64,000 nt of DNA, taken from Saccopteryx bilineata. Its lineage: Eukaryota; Chordata; Mammalia; Chiroptera; Emballonuridae. Below are positions 22,790 to 34,000 of the stretch, in pieces. Positions within the stretch are counted from its first letter, which is position 1, and every line of letters starts with the position of its first letter. The stretch spans positions 180,188,106 to 180,252,105 of the forward strand of contig NC_089492.1 of NCBI RefSeq assembly GCF_036850765.1. Reading direction: 5' to 3'. A program made the position numbers and the translations under genes. The notes beneath the pieces were generated by a model that worked only from the letters and a program-made list of their open reading frames with translations, was not told the DNA's origin and ran no database searches.

Positions 22790-23630
22790 GGTGCTTTTTA
22801 TGTTTTCTTTTGTTATTGTGGTGAAATATAAATAACAAAATTTATGATTTTAATCATTTTTTTACTATAAAATTGGCATTAAGTACATGAAATGATTGTG
22901 CAACCATCACTGTTCTCCATCTCTTTTCTTCATCCCACACTGAAGGGACTCATTAAAGAGTGCCTTCCCATTAAACCCCTGGCAGCCACCACCCTACCTT
23001 CTGTCTGTGTGTTTGAGGACTCTCAGTACCACATATAAAAGAATTCATATACTATTTCTCCTTTTGTATCTGGCTTCTTTCCCTTAGCATAATGTCCTCT
23101 TGGTGCATCCATATTGTAGCATGTGTCAGAGTTTCATTCCTTTTTTAAGGCTGAATAATATTCCATTGTATGCATAGACTACACTTTGTTTATCCATTCA
23201 TCTGTTGATTGTCATGTCATTTTTTCTACCGCTTGTCTATTATAAATAATGCTGCTATGAATATAGTGTGCAAATATCTGTTGGAGTCCCTGCTTTCAAT
23301 TCTTTTTGAATATATGCCCAAAAGTAGAACTTATGCATCATATAGTAATTCTGTGTTTAATATTTTAAGGAAGTACCATATTGTTTTCCATAGAGGCAGC
23401 ACCATTTTACATTCCCACCAGCAAAGCACAAGGGTTCCAATATTTCTACATCCTCACTAATGCCTGTTATTTTCTGTTTTGTTTTTAATAATAGCCATCT
23501 TAATGGGTGTGAGGTGGTATCTCATTGTGGTTTTGATTTGCATTTCCCTGATGATTAGTGACATTGTTGTGGCTCCTTATATTTTCTTGATGTGTTTCTT
23601 TGCATCTGTTTGTCTTGAGAAGAGACTTGG
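22790..23630 (-). repeat. Old LINE-1 (L1M-type), 3' part
   Basis: The plus strand is the complement of L1 ORF2 C-terminus and 3' UTR: ttgttattgtggtgaaatat, gtgcaaccatcactgttctc, ttagcataatgtcctcttgg, attccattgtatgcatag, cattcccaccagcaaagc and gtgaggtggtatctcattg. Many stops. An ancient insertion. Confidence 0.85.
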
Positions 23631-23639
23631 GGAACATAT

Positions 23640-24540
23640 AAACCTCAATGCTCTTTCGTTACTTTCTAGGAGGATGTAATGCACCTCAATTATCTTTGAC
23701 AGATTTGAGGAAGCCACTAAGTTTATGGACATATCATTCCAGTCCTTTAATTCCTGCGAAAATAATGTGCCAACCATTTTCTTCCCTTTGTTTTCCTTCT
23801 TTAATCACTACCGTGAAGATGGGCCCCATCTAGCACAGTCCACATGAAAGATTCATGAGAAGAGCTGACCAGCTTCTGAGGACAGGTAGGCAATTAACCC
23901 AGAGCTCAGCTCAAAGAGGCTGTGTCAATGAGTGTGGTGCACACGCTGTGGAGGGAAGAAGCCTCAATTCAATGTGTCAGAGGCAGTATCACACAGAGGA
24001 GACCAAACCATGGAGCAGATTTATGACAAGAACAAATATATGCATTTGGACTGTGTTCAGGAAAGCTGATGAGTTGAAGAATAGCAGCAGAGCTAGAGAA
24101 ATCATTTTTTTAGTGGAAGATGTGCAAAACTGGTTAACAATAGTTTTTGATGTTCGGGTGGGAGCTTGACAGTTGCTACATGTCAGGCTTTCAGAAGTTG
24201 TCTTCAAAGGTGTGTTGTAGAACAGAGCCTTCTTTCTTGTGGCAACTTAGATTAAGGAGAAAATATTAGACAGAACTATGATTTCTAGGAGCCTGAGGAC
24301 AACCCTCACTAAACAATTAGAATCTCTTTCATATGGGCCTTAGCCAGACTAGAATCTGCTTACAATGACCTAAGGTTTACTATTTTAAAATAAAGTATGA
24401 TCTGAATTACTCAAGACTGCATTTTAAAATAAGTGAAGTTTAAGTCAGTAATATACCCTAACACAAATTTTAGTTTGTGCTATAATTAATATAGTAAAGA
24501 CAAATCGTGTTGCAAAAGAGTGTTTTGCTTTCTTTTCTTT
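23640..24540. other. Unrecognised, gene-free sequence
   Basis: Contains an open frame of 104 codons (23855-24169, plus) without recognisable domain. No splice or promoter context supports it. Confidence 0.4.
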
Positions 24541-24544
24541 TCTT

Positions 24545-24660
24545 ATTATTTTTAATTATATTTATTGGGGCAACATTGTTTAATAGGATCATATAGGTTT
24601 CAAGTGTTCATTTCTATGATAGTTTAAGTAGCACATCTAAATCCTTATTCATATTTAATT
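24545..24660 (-). repeat. LINE-1 3'-terminal fragment
   Basis: The plus strand reads tttattggggcaacattg, taggatcatataggtttcaa, gtgttcatttctatgat, the complement of a bat-type L1 3' end of the same kind as 15237-15375. Confidence 0.6.
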
Positions 24661-24693
24661 TACTAAGCAATGTGCTTCAAAATAGATGGTAAA

Positions 24694-25160
24694 CAAAAAG
24701 CCCTTCAATAGAAGACTGGATAAAGAAGATGTGGCACATATACACTATGGAATACTACTCAGCCATAAGAAATGATGACATCAGATCATTTACAGCAAAA
24801 TGGTGGGATCTTGATAACATTATAAGGAGTGAAATAAGCAAATCAGAAAAAACAAGAACTACATGATTCCATACATTGGTGGAACATAAAAATGAGACTA
24901 AGAGACATGGACAAGAGTGTGGTGGTTACCAAGGGTGGGGGGGGGAGGGAGGACATGGGAGGGAGGGAGGGAGAGAGTTAGGGGGAGGGGGAGGGGCACA
25001 GAGAACTAGATAGAGGGTGACGGAGGACAATCTGACTTTGGGCGAGGGGTTTGCAACATAATTTGATGACAAAATAACCTAGACATGTTTTCTTTGAATA
25101 TATGTACCCTGATTTATTAATGTCATCCCATTACCATTAATAAAAATTTATTAAAAAAAA
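24694..25160 (+). mobile_element. LINE-1, 5'-truncated
   Basis: Same lineage and nearly the same segment as 19017-19533. It ends with a plus-strand tail containing ccattaccattaataaaaat and an A-run. A 13-bp direct repeat aatagatggtaaa (24681-24693 and 25161-25173) flanks it. Confidence 0.95.
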
Positions 25161-25474
25161 AATAGATGGTAAAGACATAAAGTGTAGCTTAGTTCTTAGG
25201 AACATTAGTCGAATTTAAATCATTAAGATTTTACTGTGGAGAATGAATCACAATACTGGGTTGAAATTTCTATTGTGAACATGTAATTATCCCAGTTATA
25301 AGGATATTGCCTTTAGAATGTTAATAACACGTAACACTCACTGCATGTATTTTTGTTTAACTTTTGTTCAGTGAAAGATTCAATATTGACTGCATTACTA
25401 TATTTTGGGTTTGAAGGCATATTTTAAACACTTCTTAAATTGACAATTTGCTCGTGAGGCTTCATTTTTATCTT

Positions 25475-25692
25475 TTTTTTTTTTAATTTTTTTTTATTTA
25501 TTTATTCATTTTAGAGAGGAGAGGGAGAGACAGAGAGAGAGAGAGAGAAGAGACAGAGAGAGAGAAGGGGGAGGAGCTGGAAGCATCAACTCCCATATGT
25601 GCCTTGACCAGGCAAGCCCAGGGTTTTTTGAACCGGCGACCTCAGCATTTCTAGGTTGACGCTTTTATCCACTGCGCCACCACAGGTCAGGC
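25475..25692 (-). mobile_element. tRNA-derived SINE, type C (short form)
   Basis: Minus-strand head at 25692 (GGCCTGACCTGTGGTGGCGC) with A-box TGGCGCAGTGGA and B-box-like GGTTCAAAAAA region, then the CACATATGGGAGTTGATGC and AGCTCCTCC phrases and a GA-rich end. A 12-bp direct repeat catttttatctt (25463-25474 and 25693-25704) flanks it. Confidence 0.95.
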
Positions 25693-25780
25693 CATTTTTA
25701 TCTTAAAGTTAGAGGTTTCCCTGAGGTCACATGATTGGCTCAATGATATAAATAGTGGTTCAACATTGTATGTGACCCAT

Positions 25781-25782
25781 TT

Positions 25783-25851
<69 letters not shown>

Positions 25852-25989
25852 TCTCTTTCTTTCTCCCTTCCTTCCTTCCTTCCTTCCTTCCTTCCTTCCT
25901 TCCTTCCTTCCTTCCTTCCTTCCTCCCTTCCTTCCTCCCTTCCTCCCTCCCTTCCTCCCTCCCTCCCTCTCTCCCTCCCTCCCTTCCTC

Positions 25990-26044
<55 letters not shown>

Positions 26045-26132
26045 CAATCTCTCTTTTTTGTTTCTTTCTCTCTCTCCCTCTCCCCTTCCCTCCCTCCCTT
26101 CTTCCCTTCCTCCCTCTCTCCCTCCCTCCTTA

Positions 26133-26184
<52 letters not shown>

Positions 26185-26186
26185 CT
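25781..26186. repeat. About 400-bp polypyrimidine tract
   Basis: Successive blocks of (TTTC)n, (CCTT)n, (CCCT)n-rich, (TTTC)n, mixed CT, and (CT)n. Both strands read as open low-complexity frames, which are not genes. Confidence 0.95.
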
Positions 26187-26858
26187 AGTCATTTGGCACT
26201 CTCTCATACAAATAGACCTTGTTGAGGATCCAGTCCATAGAGGATAATGCTAGCTTATTCTGCCCAGTCTAGATACCAAATTCTTGGTGGTAATTGCTAG
26301 CTTAGGTCATCTGTTTCAGATCTTAATTATACCTCAAGCAGAGCAGATTCCCACTCTAGAACTACACAGGATTTTCTGAATTGTTTACAATGCAAAACCC
26401 ACCCTTAGAAAGGTGAGATCCTTTCCCAAGAGTGGCTGAGAGCAGTGCCTCTGTCCTGGTTCTGGTCTTGGTCTTCTTTCCTGTCTGCTCTTTCAGGATT
26501 TATCCTAGCCCAGTTGTTTATATTGGTCAGCTACTAAAAAACTGTTCTCTTCGTTATCTGAAATAATATTTGTAAGAATTTTTTGTTTTTATTCCTCAAA
26601 GTTAAACATTAAGAAAATGAGAGATTTCACTAATTGGATGTTAGATAAGTTCACACAAATGCTTGACCGGCAACCTCCAAATCTCTAATATGTTTTAATA
26701 ATTGCCAGTTACAAAATATATCCACTCTGCTGTAGACAGGGAGTGCTAGTGGATGGCTCTAGAGTTCTTGACTTTTGTTGGAAAGGACATAACTTTAAGC
26801 ATTGCCTCCATTACTCAGGAACCCTCTCCTAGAACACTTTCCCCTAATATTCTTTTAG
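26187..26858. other. Unrecognised, gene-free sequence
   Basis: Nothing recognised before the target duplication of the split SINE. Confidence 0.45.
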
Positions 26859-26870
26859 TGAATTTCTTTT

Positions 26871-26906
26871 TTTTTTTTTTCTTTCTGAAGTTAGAAATGG
26901 AGAGGC
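26871..26906 (-). mobile_element. SINE type A, 3' end (left fragment)
   Basis: T-run plus ctttctgaagttagaaatgg, the complement of the type-A SINE 3' end. The rest of the same SINE is at 35173-35517. The SINE's own target duplication tgaatttctttt is at 26859-26870 and 35518-35529, proving that the two pieces were one element. Confidence 0.9.
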
Positions 26907-26911
26907 GGAGA

Positions 26912-26919
26912 TGACGTCA
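26912..26919. promoter_or_regulatory. CRE-like palindrome at the L1 5' end
   Basis: Perfect TGACGTCA, the ATF/CREB consensus, six bases inside the inferred L1 start. This position fits a promoter element of the internal Pol II promoter. Function is inferred, not shown. Confidence 0.5.
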
Positions 26920-27330
26920 GAGTGATGGTGCGGTAGGAAGCGATACCGATAAATCTCCCCATAAACTCAACAAGTTCTTCAACCAGAAACAGAAAAACCT
27001 ATCCTTGGAGCTTTCAGATGCTTCACAACACACCCGAAGGTATGGTCCAGTGAAAGATTTGCTAGATATATGGTCAAACCCCGGGGGAAATAGGGAGTAA
27101 GAAATGCTCTGCCTTCCTCTCTAATCCAAACAGGACGGCTTTCACTGAGAACTGAGAATATAGAAACTAAGGCGGGCATAGGGAGTGAATAGATCCAGAC
27201 TGCGGTACAAACAGCCAAACCAGGCTGTGGCATGGAGATCCAAGCCGCGGAAAAACCTGGGCAATTCAAGCTACCACGCGCACCAAACCCAGACAAAGAA
27301 AGACAAGTGGGGCAGCCATTTTCCACATCT

Positions 27331-27990
27331 CCTGGTCGGCGCATGTGGATAGTGGGCGAGAGATTCCTACGAACACTTCAGGGGTGGGCGCTGCCCGTGC
27401 TAACCCACAGAGAGGCAGAGTCAGAGGCCTCTGTGTGGGCAAAAATCGGAATCTCCTAGGAGCCCCAGTACCTGAGGGGACCGGATACGGAGAGGGAGCT
27501 GGAGCCAATTCCAATGCTGGATCTTTTCCGTGTGGGCGGAGGGCTTTCTCAGAGTGAGAGAAAGCCTGATTCCGACTGGCCTGATATCCAGGTCGGCGCG
27601 CACGGAGAGTGGGCAAGAGATTCCTCCGAACTCCTCAGGGGTGAGCGCCCGTGTTTTCCCACAGAGGAGCAGAGTCAGAGGCCTGTGAGCGGGCCAGAAG
27701 CGGAATCTCTGAGCCGCCCCAGCACCCTGAGGGGGCCGCGCACAGGGAGAGAGCGAGAGCCAATTCCAATGCTGGATCTTTTCCGTGCGGATAGGGATTT
27801 CACTCAAAGTGTGACACGGCTGGTCTGACATCCTGGTGGGCATGCACAGAGAGTGGGCAAGAGATTCCTCTGAACGCCTCAGGAGTGGGCACCCGTGTTA
27901 TACCACAGAGGGGCAGAGCCAGAGGTCTTTGAATGGGCGGAAGCCCCGCCTGATTATGCTAGCAGCTCTGACTGACTGAGCCTTACTCAG
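27331..27990 (+). promoter_or_regulatory. L1 5' UTR monomer array
   Basis: About two and a half tandem units start at 27331, 27588 and 27832 (spacing 257 and 244 bp). Each begins CCWGGTSGGCRYRYRSRSAG-like, followed by gcaagagattcct, a ctcaggrgtggg block and ccacagagrrgcagag. The first two also share ccaattccaatgctggatct and tttccgtg. GC-rich and CpG-containing. Mouse L1 promoters are known to be monomer arrays; promoter function here is inferred by analogy. Confidence 0.8.
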
Positions 27991-28359
27991 AGCCCTGTGC
28001 TGAGTGGGAATAGAGTGGGGAGTTGCCAGCTCTTTGAGCCTCTTACTATCCAGGCAGAGGCAGCAGCAACCCCATAGCTGGATTATCAGGCTTCTAATTG
28101 TGGAAGGAAAGACTAGGAGAGAGGCTCCAGGAACACTCTCACAGTGAGAGACCCTCTCACTGTTGGAGCCTATAAACACTAATGAGCCTCGACTGCCAAC
28201 GAGACTGAAGCCCAATACATGACATCGCCATAGAGAATTATCAACTGCAAACCTCTTCCAGAGCATGCCACAGGGGCAGAACCCGAGGTACAGAGTCACT
28301 GACCAGGAAGAGAGACAGAAAAGAAAAAGCAAGACAATAACCTCTCAAAATCAAGAATA

Positions 28360-29215
28360 ATCTGCAGACTTTATAACCTATCCCATTTTATTATATTTGT
28401 TTGTCTGTGTCTCTTTTCTTCATTCTTGATTTTTTGGGTTTTTTTTCCTATTCCAATTTGGTCATTTAATTCTCTCTCAGTCTTGCTCTCGCCTCTCTTT
28501 GAACTACACTACCCATAAGTGTTACATCTCCCATTATCTTTTCTTTCCTCCTCCTTTCTCTCTATGAGGGTTGCAATCCAAAACCCCTAACTCTCTCTAT
28601 CTCTCCTCCTTTTTCTTTTTTTTTCTTTTAGTGGTTCCATCTTTTCTCTCTCTCTCTCTCTCTTTTCTCCCTCTATATTAGTCTCTTCCTTTATCCTTTA
28701 CGTCTTCTCTCATTCAAACCTCAATAACGAACAAATTATCTTATCTGGGACTCAAACTTAAGTTTGTGGCATTTTGGGGTGTTTTCACTTAAACTTTTTA
28801 ACTCATCAGCAGTGCTCCCATCCCTGGATCTCCATTTTATCTAGTTCTTGTTCCACTAAATACAATAGTAATTTTTTAATTTTCCACCCCTTTTTCCTGT
28901 TTCCCTCCTATTCCTCTCATCATAACTCTTAGTCAGCCAACACCTAAAAGCAAATCATTTTATTCTTGACCAAAATTGTTTCCTTATTTGCTTTTTGTGG
29001 GTCTATACCGCCCCCCCTTTTAATATATATATATATGTATATATATATTTTTAATTTTTTCTCTTTTTCCTTTACCCCTTTATTATTTCTCCCCAATTCA
29101 GGCCCTCCACTACAGGTATTGTTTGTTCTATTTAGTACAATATAATTCACAGTTCATCACAAGATTTTCTCAAGAAAGAGGGGAAAGGAGAGAAGAGGAA
29201 AAAAGGAGGGGAAGG
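28360..29215 (+). other. Pyrimidine-rich second half of the L1 5' UTR
   Basis: The sense strand is strongly T/C-rich with few A-G runs, in sharp contrast to the GC-rich monomers upstream. It contains a long pyrimidine run ending in TTTTAG (about 28606-28631), a good match to a 3' splice site, and a (TA)n patch at 29023-29049. Confidence 0.6.
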
Positions 29216-29230
29216 AATAATTCCCCTTTT

Positions 29231-29614
29231 TTTTTTTGCATTTTTTTTTTTTTGCATTTTTCTGAAGCTGGAAACAGGGAGAGACAGTCAGACAGACTCC
29301 CGCATGGGCCTGACCGGGATCCACCCGGCACGCCCACCAGGGGCGATGCTCTGCCCATCCTGGGCGTCGCCATGTTGCGACCAGAGCCACTCTAGCGCCT
29401 GAGGCAGAGGTCACAGAGCCATCCCCAGCGCCCGGGCCACCTTTGCTCCAATGGAGCCTTGGCTGCAGGAGGGGAAGAGAGAAACAGAGAGGAAGGTGTG
29501 GCGGAGGGGTGGAAAAGCAAATGGGCGCTTCTCCTGTGTGCCCTGGCCGGAATCGAACCCGGGTCCTCCGCTCGCTAGGCCAACGCTCTACCGCTGAGCC
29601 AACCGGCCAGGGTC
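29231..29614 (-). mobile_element. tRNA-derived SINE, type A, inside the L1
   Basis: Minus-strand head at 29542-29614, full body, tail at 29225-29262. A 14-15-bp direct repeat (aataattcccctttt at 29216-29230; one C fewer at 29615-29628) flanks it. Hence it is younger than the L1 5' UTR that it interrupts. Confidence 0.95.
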
Positions 29615-29768
29615 AATAATTCCCTTTTTCTCAAATTTTTATCTTATTTTATTTTTCTTTATTTAATGATTAATTTTTTTTAAAAAACCTCAATTTTTTA
29701 TTTTTATTTTTTTTAACTTTTTATTCCTTGTAAAATCTCATTAATACTATCAACAAAACCACCCTCAG

Positions 29769-30836
29769 ATGCCATTAAAGAAGAGAAAATTGAATATCAT
29801 GGATACAAAAGAAAGAGAGGTAACACAGAGAGATGAGGAAAAATCTATGGAGAAAAAATTTAAGATACTGGAAACCTTGGAGTTAAACGACAGAGAATTT
29901 AAAATAGAAATCTTAAAAATACTCAGAGATATACAAGAAAACACAGAAAGGCAATTTAGGGAGCTCAGAAAACAACTTGATGAACACAAAGGGTATATCT
30001 CCAAGGAAATTGAAACTATAAAAACAAATCAAACAGAGATGAAAAACTCAATTCACGAGCTGAAAAACGAGGTAACAAGCTTAGCTAATAGAACAGGCCA
30101 GATAAAAGAGAGGATTAGCGAAATAGAAGACAAGCAACTTGAGGCACAACAAAGAGAAGAAGAAAGAGACTCAAAAATTTAAAAAAATGAGATAGCCCTA
30201 CAGGAATTATCTGACTCCATCAAAAAGAATAACATAAGAATAATAGGTATATCAGAGGAAGAAGAGAGAGAAAATGGAATGGAGAACATACTCAAACAAA
30301 CAATAGATGAGAACTTCCCAAGCCTGTGGAAAGAACTAAAAATTCAAATTCTAGAAGCAAACAGAACTCCAAGTTTTCTTAACCCCAACAAACCTACTTC
30401 AAGGCACATCATAATGAAATTGGCACAAACCAACTGCAAAGAAAAAATTCTCAAGGCAGCCAGGGAAAAGAAGAATACAACATATAAAGGAAGGCCCATT
30501 AGATTATCATCAGATTTCTCAGCAGAAACACTACAAGCTAGAAGAGACTGGACCCCAATATTTAAAGTCTTGAAAGAGAGGAACTTTCAGCCACGAATAC
30601 TATACCCATCAAAGCTATCCTTCAAATATGAAGGAGAAATAAAAACATTCACAGATACAGAAAAGATGAGAGAATTTATCACCAGAAAACCCCCACTCCA
30701 GGAAATACTAAAGGGGGTTCTCCAATCAGATACAAAGAATAAAAAAAAAGCCACAAGTAAAAGCTCCAAGAAGAACATAAGAAAACCAACTTTAAACTGT
30801 GACAACAAAAAGAAAGGGGGAGAGTATGGAGATTAA
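29769..30836 (+). pseudogene. L1 ORF1 protein gene with one in-frame stop
   Basis: ORF1p is the RNA-binding chaperone that trimerises and packages L1 RNA. The reading frame is continuous from ATG 29769 to TAA 30836 (355 codons) except for a single TAA at 30180-30182 (codon 138). Codons 1-137 are rich in K, E and heptad-like leucine/isoleucine, a coiled-coil region (KFKILETLELNDREF, QFRELRKQLDEHKG). After the stop come the RNA-recognition motif (NNIRIIGISEEEE, about codon 155) and the C-terminal domain (TYKGRPIRLSSDFSAETLQA, about codons 240-260), which are diagnostic of L1 ORF1. The stop falls between coiled coil and RNA-binding part, so both halves could not act together. Length fits mammalian ORF1 (about 340-370). 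No other lesion seen. Confidence 0.95.
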
Positions 30837-30851
30837 GAGTAGCAAAGGGCG

Positions 30852-31061
30852 ATGGAGTGCAAAAGTACTCACAAAATAGTGCACTACAATGAACAGGGTA
30901 GGAACACTTTTCATTGCTTAATGGTAAGCACCATTGTAAGAACCACCACAGAAGCACATGATTTAAAAAAGATAGCAACAGAGGAAAGATGTATGGAACA
31001 CAACCAAATAAAAACAAAAGATAGAAAAATGAAAGAGAAGGATCAAACAAGACAAAACTAA
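30852..31061 (+). other. Small open frame between ORF1 and ORF2
   Basis: A 69-codon frame starts 15 nt after the ORF1 stop and ends 18 nt before the ORF2 ATG. The product would be basic and charged near its C-terminus (KTKDRKMKEKDQTRQN) with two histidine/cysteine pairs. No homology recognised. It may be a chance frame in an A-rich spacer. The spacer (243 nt) is longer than the roughly 40-65 nt known in mouse and human L1. Confidence 0.25.
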
Positions 31062-31079
31062 CAGAAAGCAATCTATAAA

Positions 31080-34000
31080 ATGGCAATAAGGAACTCACAA
31101 GTGTCAATAATTATACTAAATGTAAACGGACTAAACTCACCAATAAAAAGGCGCAGAGTAGCAGAATGGATCAAAAAAAGAAAATCCAACTGTATGCTGC
31201 CTACAAGAAACTCATCTAAGTAACAAGGATAAAAACAAATTCAAAGTGAAAGGCTGGAAAACAATACTCCAAGCAAATAACATCCACAAAAAAGCAGGCG
31301 TAGCAATACGCATATCTGATAATGCTGACTACAAGACAGCAAAAGTACTCAGAGACAAAAACGGCCATTTCATAATGGCTAAGGGGACACTGAATCAAAA
31401 AGACATAACAATTCTTAATATATATGCACCAAACCAAGGATCACCAAAATATATAAGACAGCTACTTATTGATCTTAAAACAAAAACTGACAAAAATACA
31501 ATCATTCTTGGAGACCTCAATACACCGCTGACGGCTCTAGATTGGTCATCCAAACAGAGAATCAACAAAGATATAGCAGCCTTAAACAAAACACTAGAGC
31601 ACCTGGATATGATAGACATCTACAGGACATTTCATCCCAAAGTGACTGAGTATACATTTTTCTCCAGTGTACATGGATCATTCTCAAGAATTGACCATAT
31701 GTTGGGCCACAAAAACAATATCAGCAAATTCAGAAAAATCGAAGTTGTTCCAAGCATATTTTCTGATCATAAAGCCTTGAAACTAGAATTCAACTGCAAA
31801 AGAGAGGAAAAAAATCCCACAAAAATGTGGAAACTAAACAACATACTTTTAAAAAATGAATGGGTCAAGGAAGAAATAAGTGCAGAGATCAAAAGATATA
31901 TACAGACAAATGAAAATGACAACATGACATATCAGAATCTATGGGATGCAGCAAAAGCAGGGATAAGAGGGAAGTTCATATCGCTTCAGGCCTATATGAA
32001 CAAAGAAGAGAGAGCCCAAGTGAACCACTTAACTTCACATCTTAAGGAACTAGAAAAAGAAGAACAAAGACAACCCAAAACCAGCGGAAGGAAGGAGATA
32101 ATAAAAATCAGAGCAGAAATAAATGAAATAGAGAACAGAAAAACTATAGAAAAAATTAATAGAACAAGGAGCTGGTTCTTTGAAAAGATCAACAAAATAG
32201 ACAAACCCTTAGCAAGACTTACCAAGGAAAAAAGAGAAATAACTCATATAAACAAAATCCAAAATGAAAGAGGAGAAATCACCACGGACATCATAGATAT
32301 ACAAAGAATTATTGTATAATACTATGAAAAACTTTATGCCACTAAATTCAAGAACTTAGAAGAAATGGATAAATTCCTAGAAGAATACAACCTTTCTATA
32401 CTGAGTCAAGAAGAAGCAGAAAGCGTAAACAGACCTATTAGTAGAGAAGAAATAGAAAAAACCATTAAAAACCTCCACAAAAATAAAAGTCCAGGCCCAG
32501 ACGGCTATACCAGTGAATTTTATCGAACCTTCAAAGAAGACTTGGTTCCTATTCTACAAAAAGTCTTCCAAAAAATTGAAGAAGAAGCAATACTTCCAAA
32601 CACATTTTATGAGGCAAACATAACTCTTATACCAACACCAGGCAAGGATGGCACAAAAAAAGAAAACTACAGACCAATATCTCTAATGAATACAGATGCT
32701 AAAATACTAAACAAAATACTAGCAAATCAAATACAACAACATATTAAAAAAATAATACATCATGATCAAGTGGGATTCATCCCAGAATCTCAAGGATGGT
32801 TCAACATACGTAAAACGGTTAACATAATACACCATATCAAAAAAACAAAGAACAAGAACCACATGATATTATCAATAGATGCAGAAAAGGCTTTTGATAA
32901 AATACAACACAATTTTATGTTTAAGACTCTCAACAAAATGGGTATAGAAGGAAAATATCTCAACATGATAAAGGCCATATATGATAAACCATCAGCTAAC
33001 ATCATATTAAATGGCACTAAACTGAAGGCTTTCCCCCTTAAATCAGGAACAAGACAGGGTTGTCTACTCTCTCCACTCTTATTTAATGTGGTACTAGAGG
33101 TTCTAGCCATAGCCATCAGACAAGACAAAGAAATAAAAGGCATCCATATCGGAAAAGAAGAAGTAAAGGTATCACTTTTTGCAGATGATATGATCCTATA
33201 CATCGAAAACCCCAAAGAATCCACAAAAAGAATACTAGAAACAATAAGCCAATACAGTAAGGTCGCAGGATACAAAATTAACATACAGAAGTCAATAGCC
33301 TTTCTATATGCCAACAATGAAACAACTAAGAAGGAACTCAAAAGAATAATCCCCTTCACGATTGCAACAAAAAAAATAAAATACCTAGGAATAAACATAA
33401 CAAAGAATGTAAAGGACTTATACAGTGAAAACTATAAACCATTGTTAAGGGAAATTGAAAAAGATATTATGAGATGGAAGAATATTCCTTGTTCTTGGTT
33501 AGGTAGAATAAATATAATCAAGATGGCTATATTACCCAAAGCAATATACAAATTTAATGCAATTCCCATCAAAATTCCAACAACATTTTTTAAAGAAATG
33601 GAGCAAAAAATAATTAGATTTATATGGAACTATAAAAAGCCCCGAATAGCCAAAGCAATCCTAAAGAAAAGTAATGAAGCTGGGGGCATTACAATATCTG
33701 ACTTCAAACTCTATTATAGGGCCACGACAATCAAAACAGCATGGTATTGGCAGAAAAATAGACACCCAGACCAATGGAACAGAATGGAAAGCCCAGAAAT
33801 AAAACCACATATATATATAGTCAAATAATTTTTGATAAAGGGGCCAAGAATACACAATGGAGAAAAGAAAGCCTCTTCAACAAATGGTGCTGGGAAAACT
33901 GGAAAGCCACATGCAAAAGAATGAAGCTGGACTACAGTTTGTCCCCCTGTACTAAAATTAACTCAAAATGGATCAAAGATCTAAACATAAGACCTGAAAC

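Noticed and set aside
23855..24169. 104-codon open frame on the plus strand
   Set aside because: No recognisable motif and no supporting signals; a single-exon gene cannot be supported.
25760..26188. Two long open frames of 95 and 140 codons rich in FLSF and KERK repeats
   Set aside because: They are translations of the pyrimidine microsatellite on opposite strands.
27898..28332. 144-codon open frame on the minus strand
   Set aside because: Lies in the L1 5' UTR antisense strand with no domain or conserved composition; likely chance.
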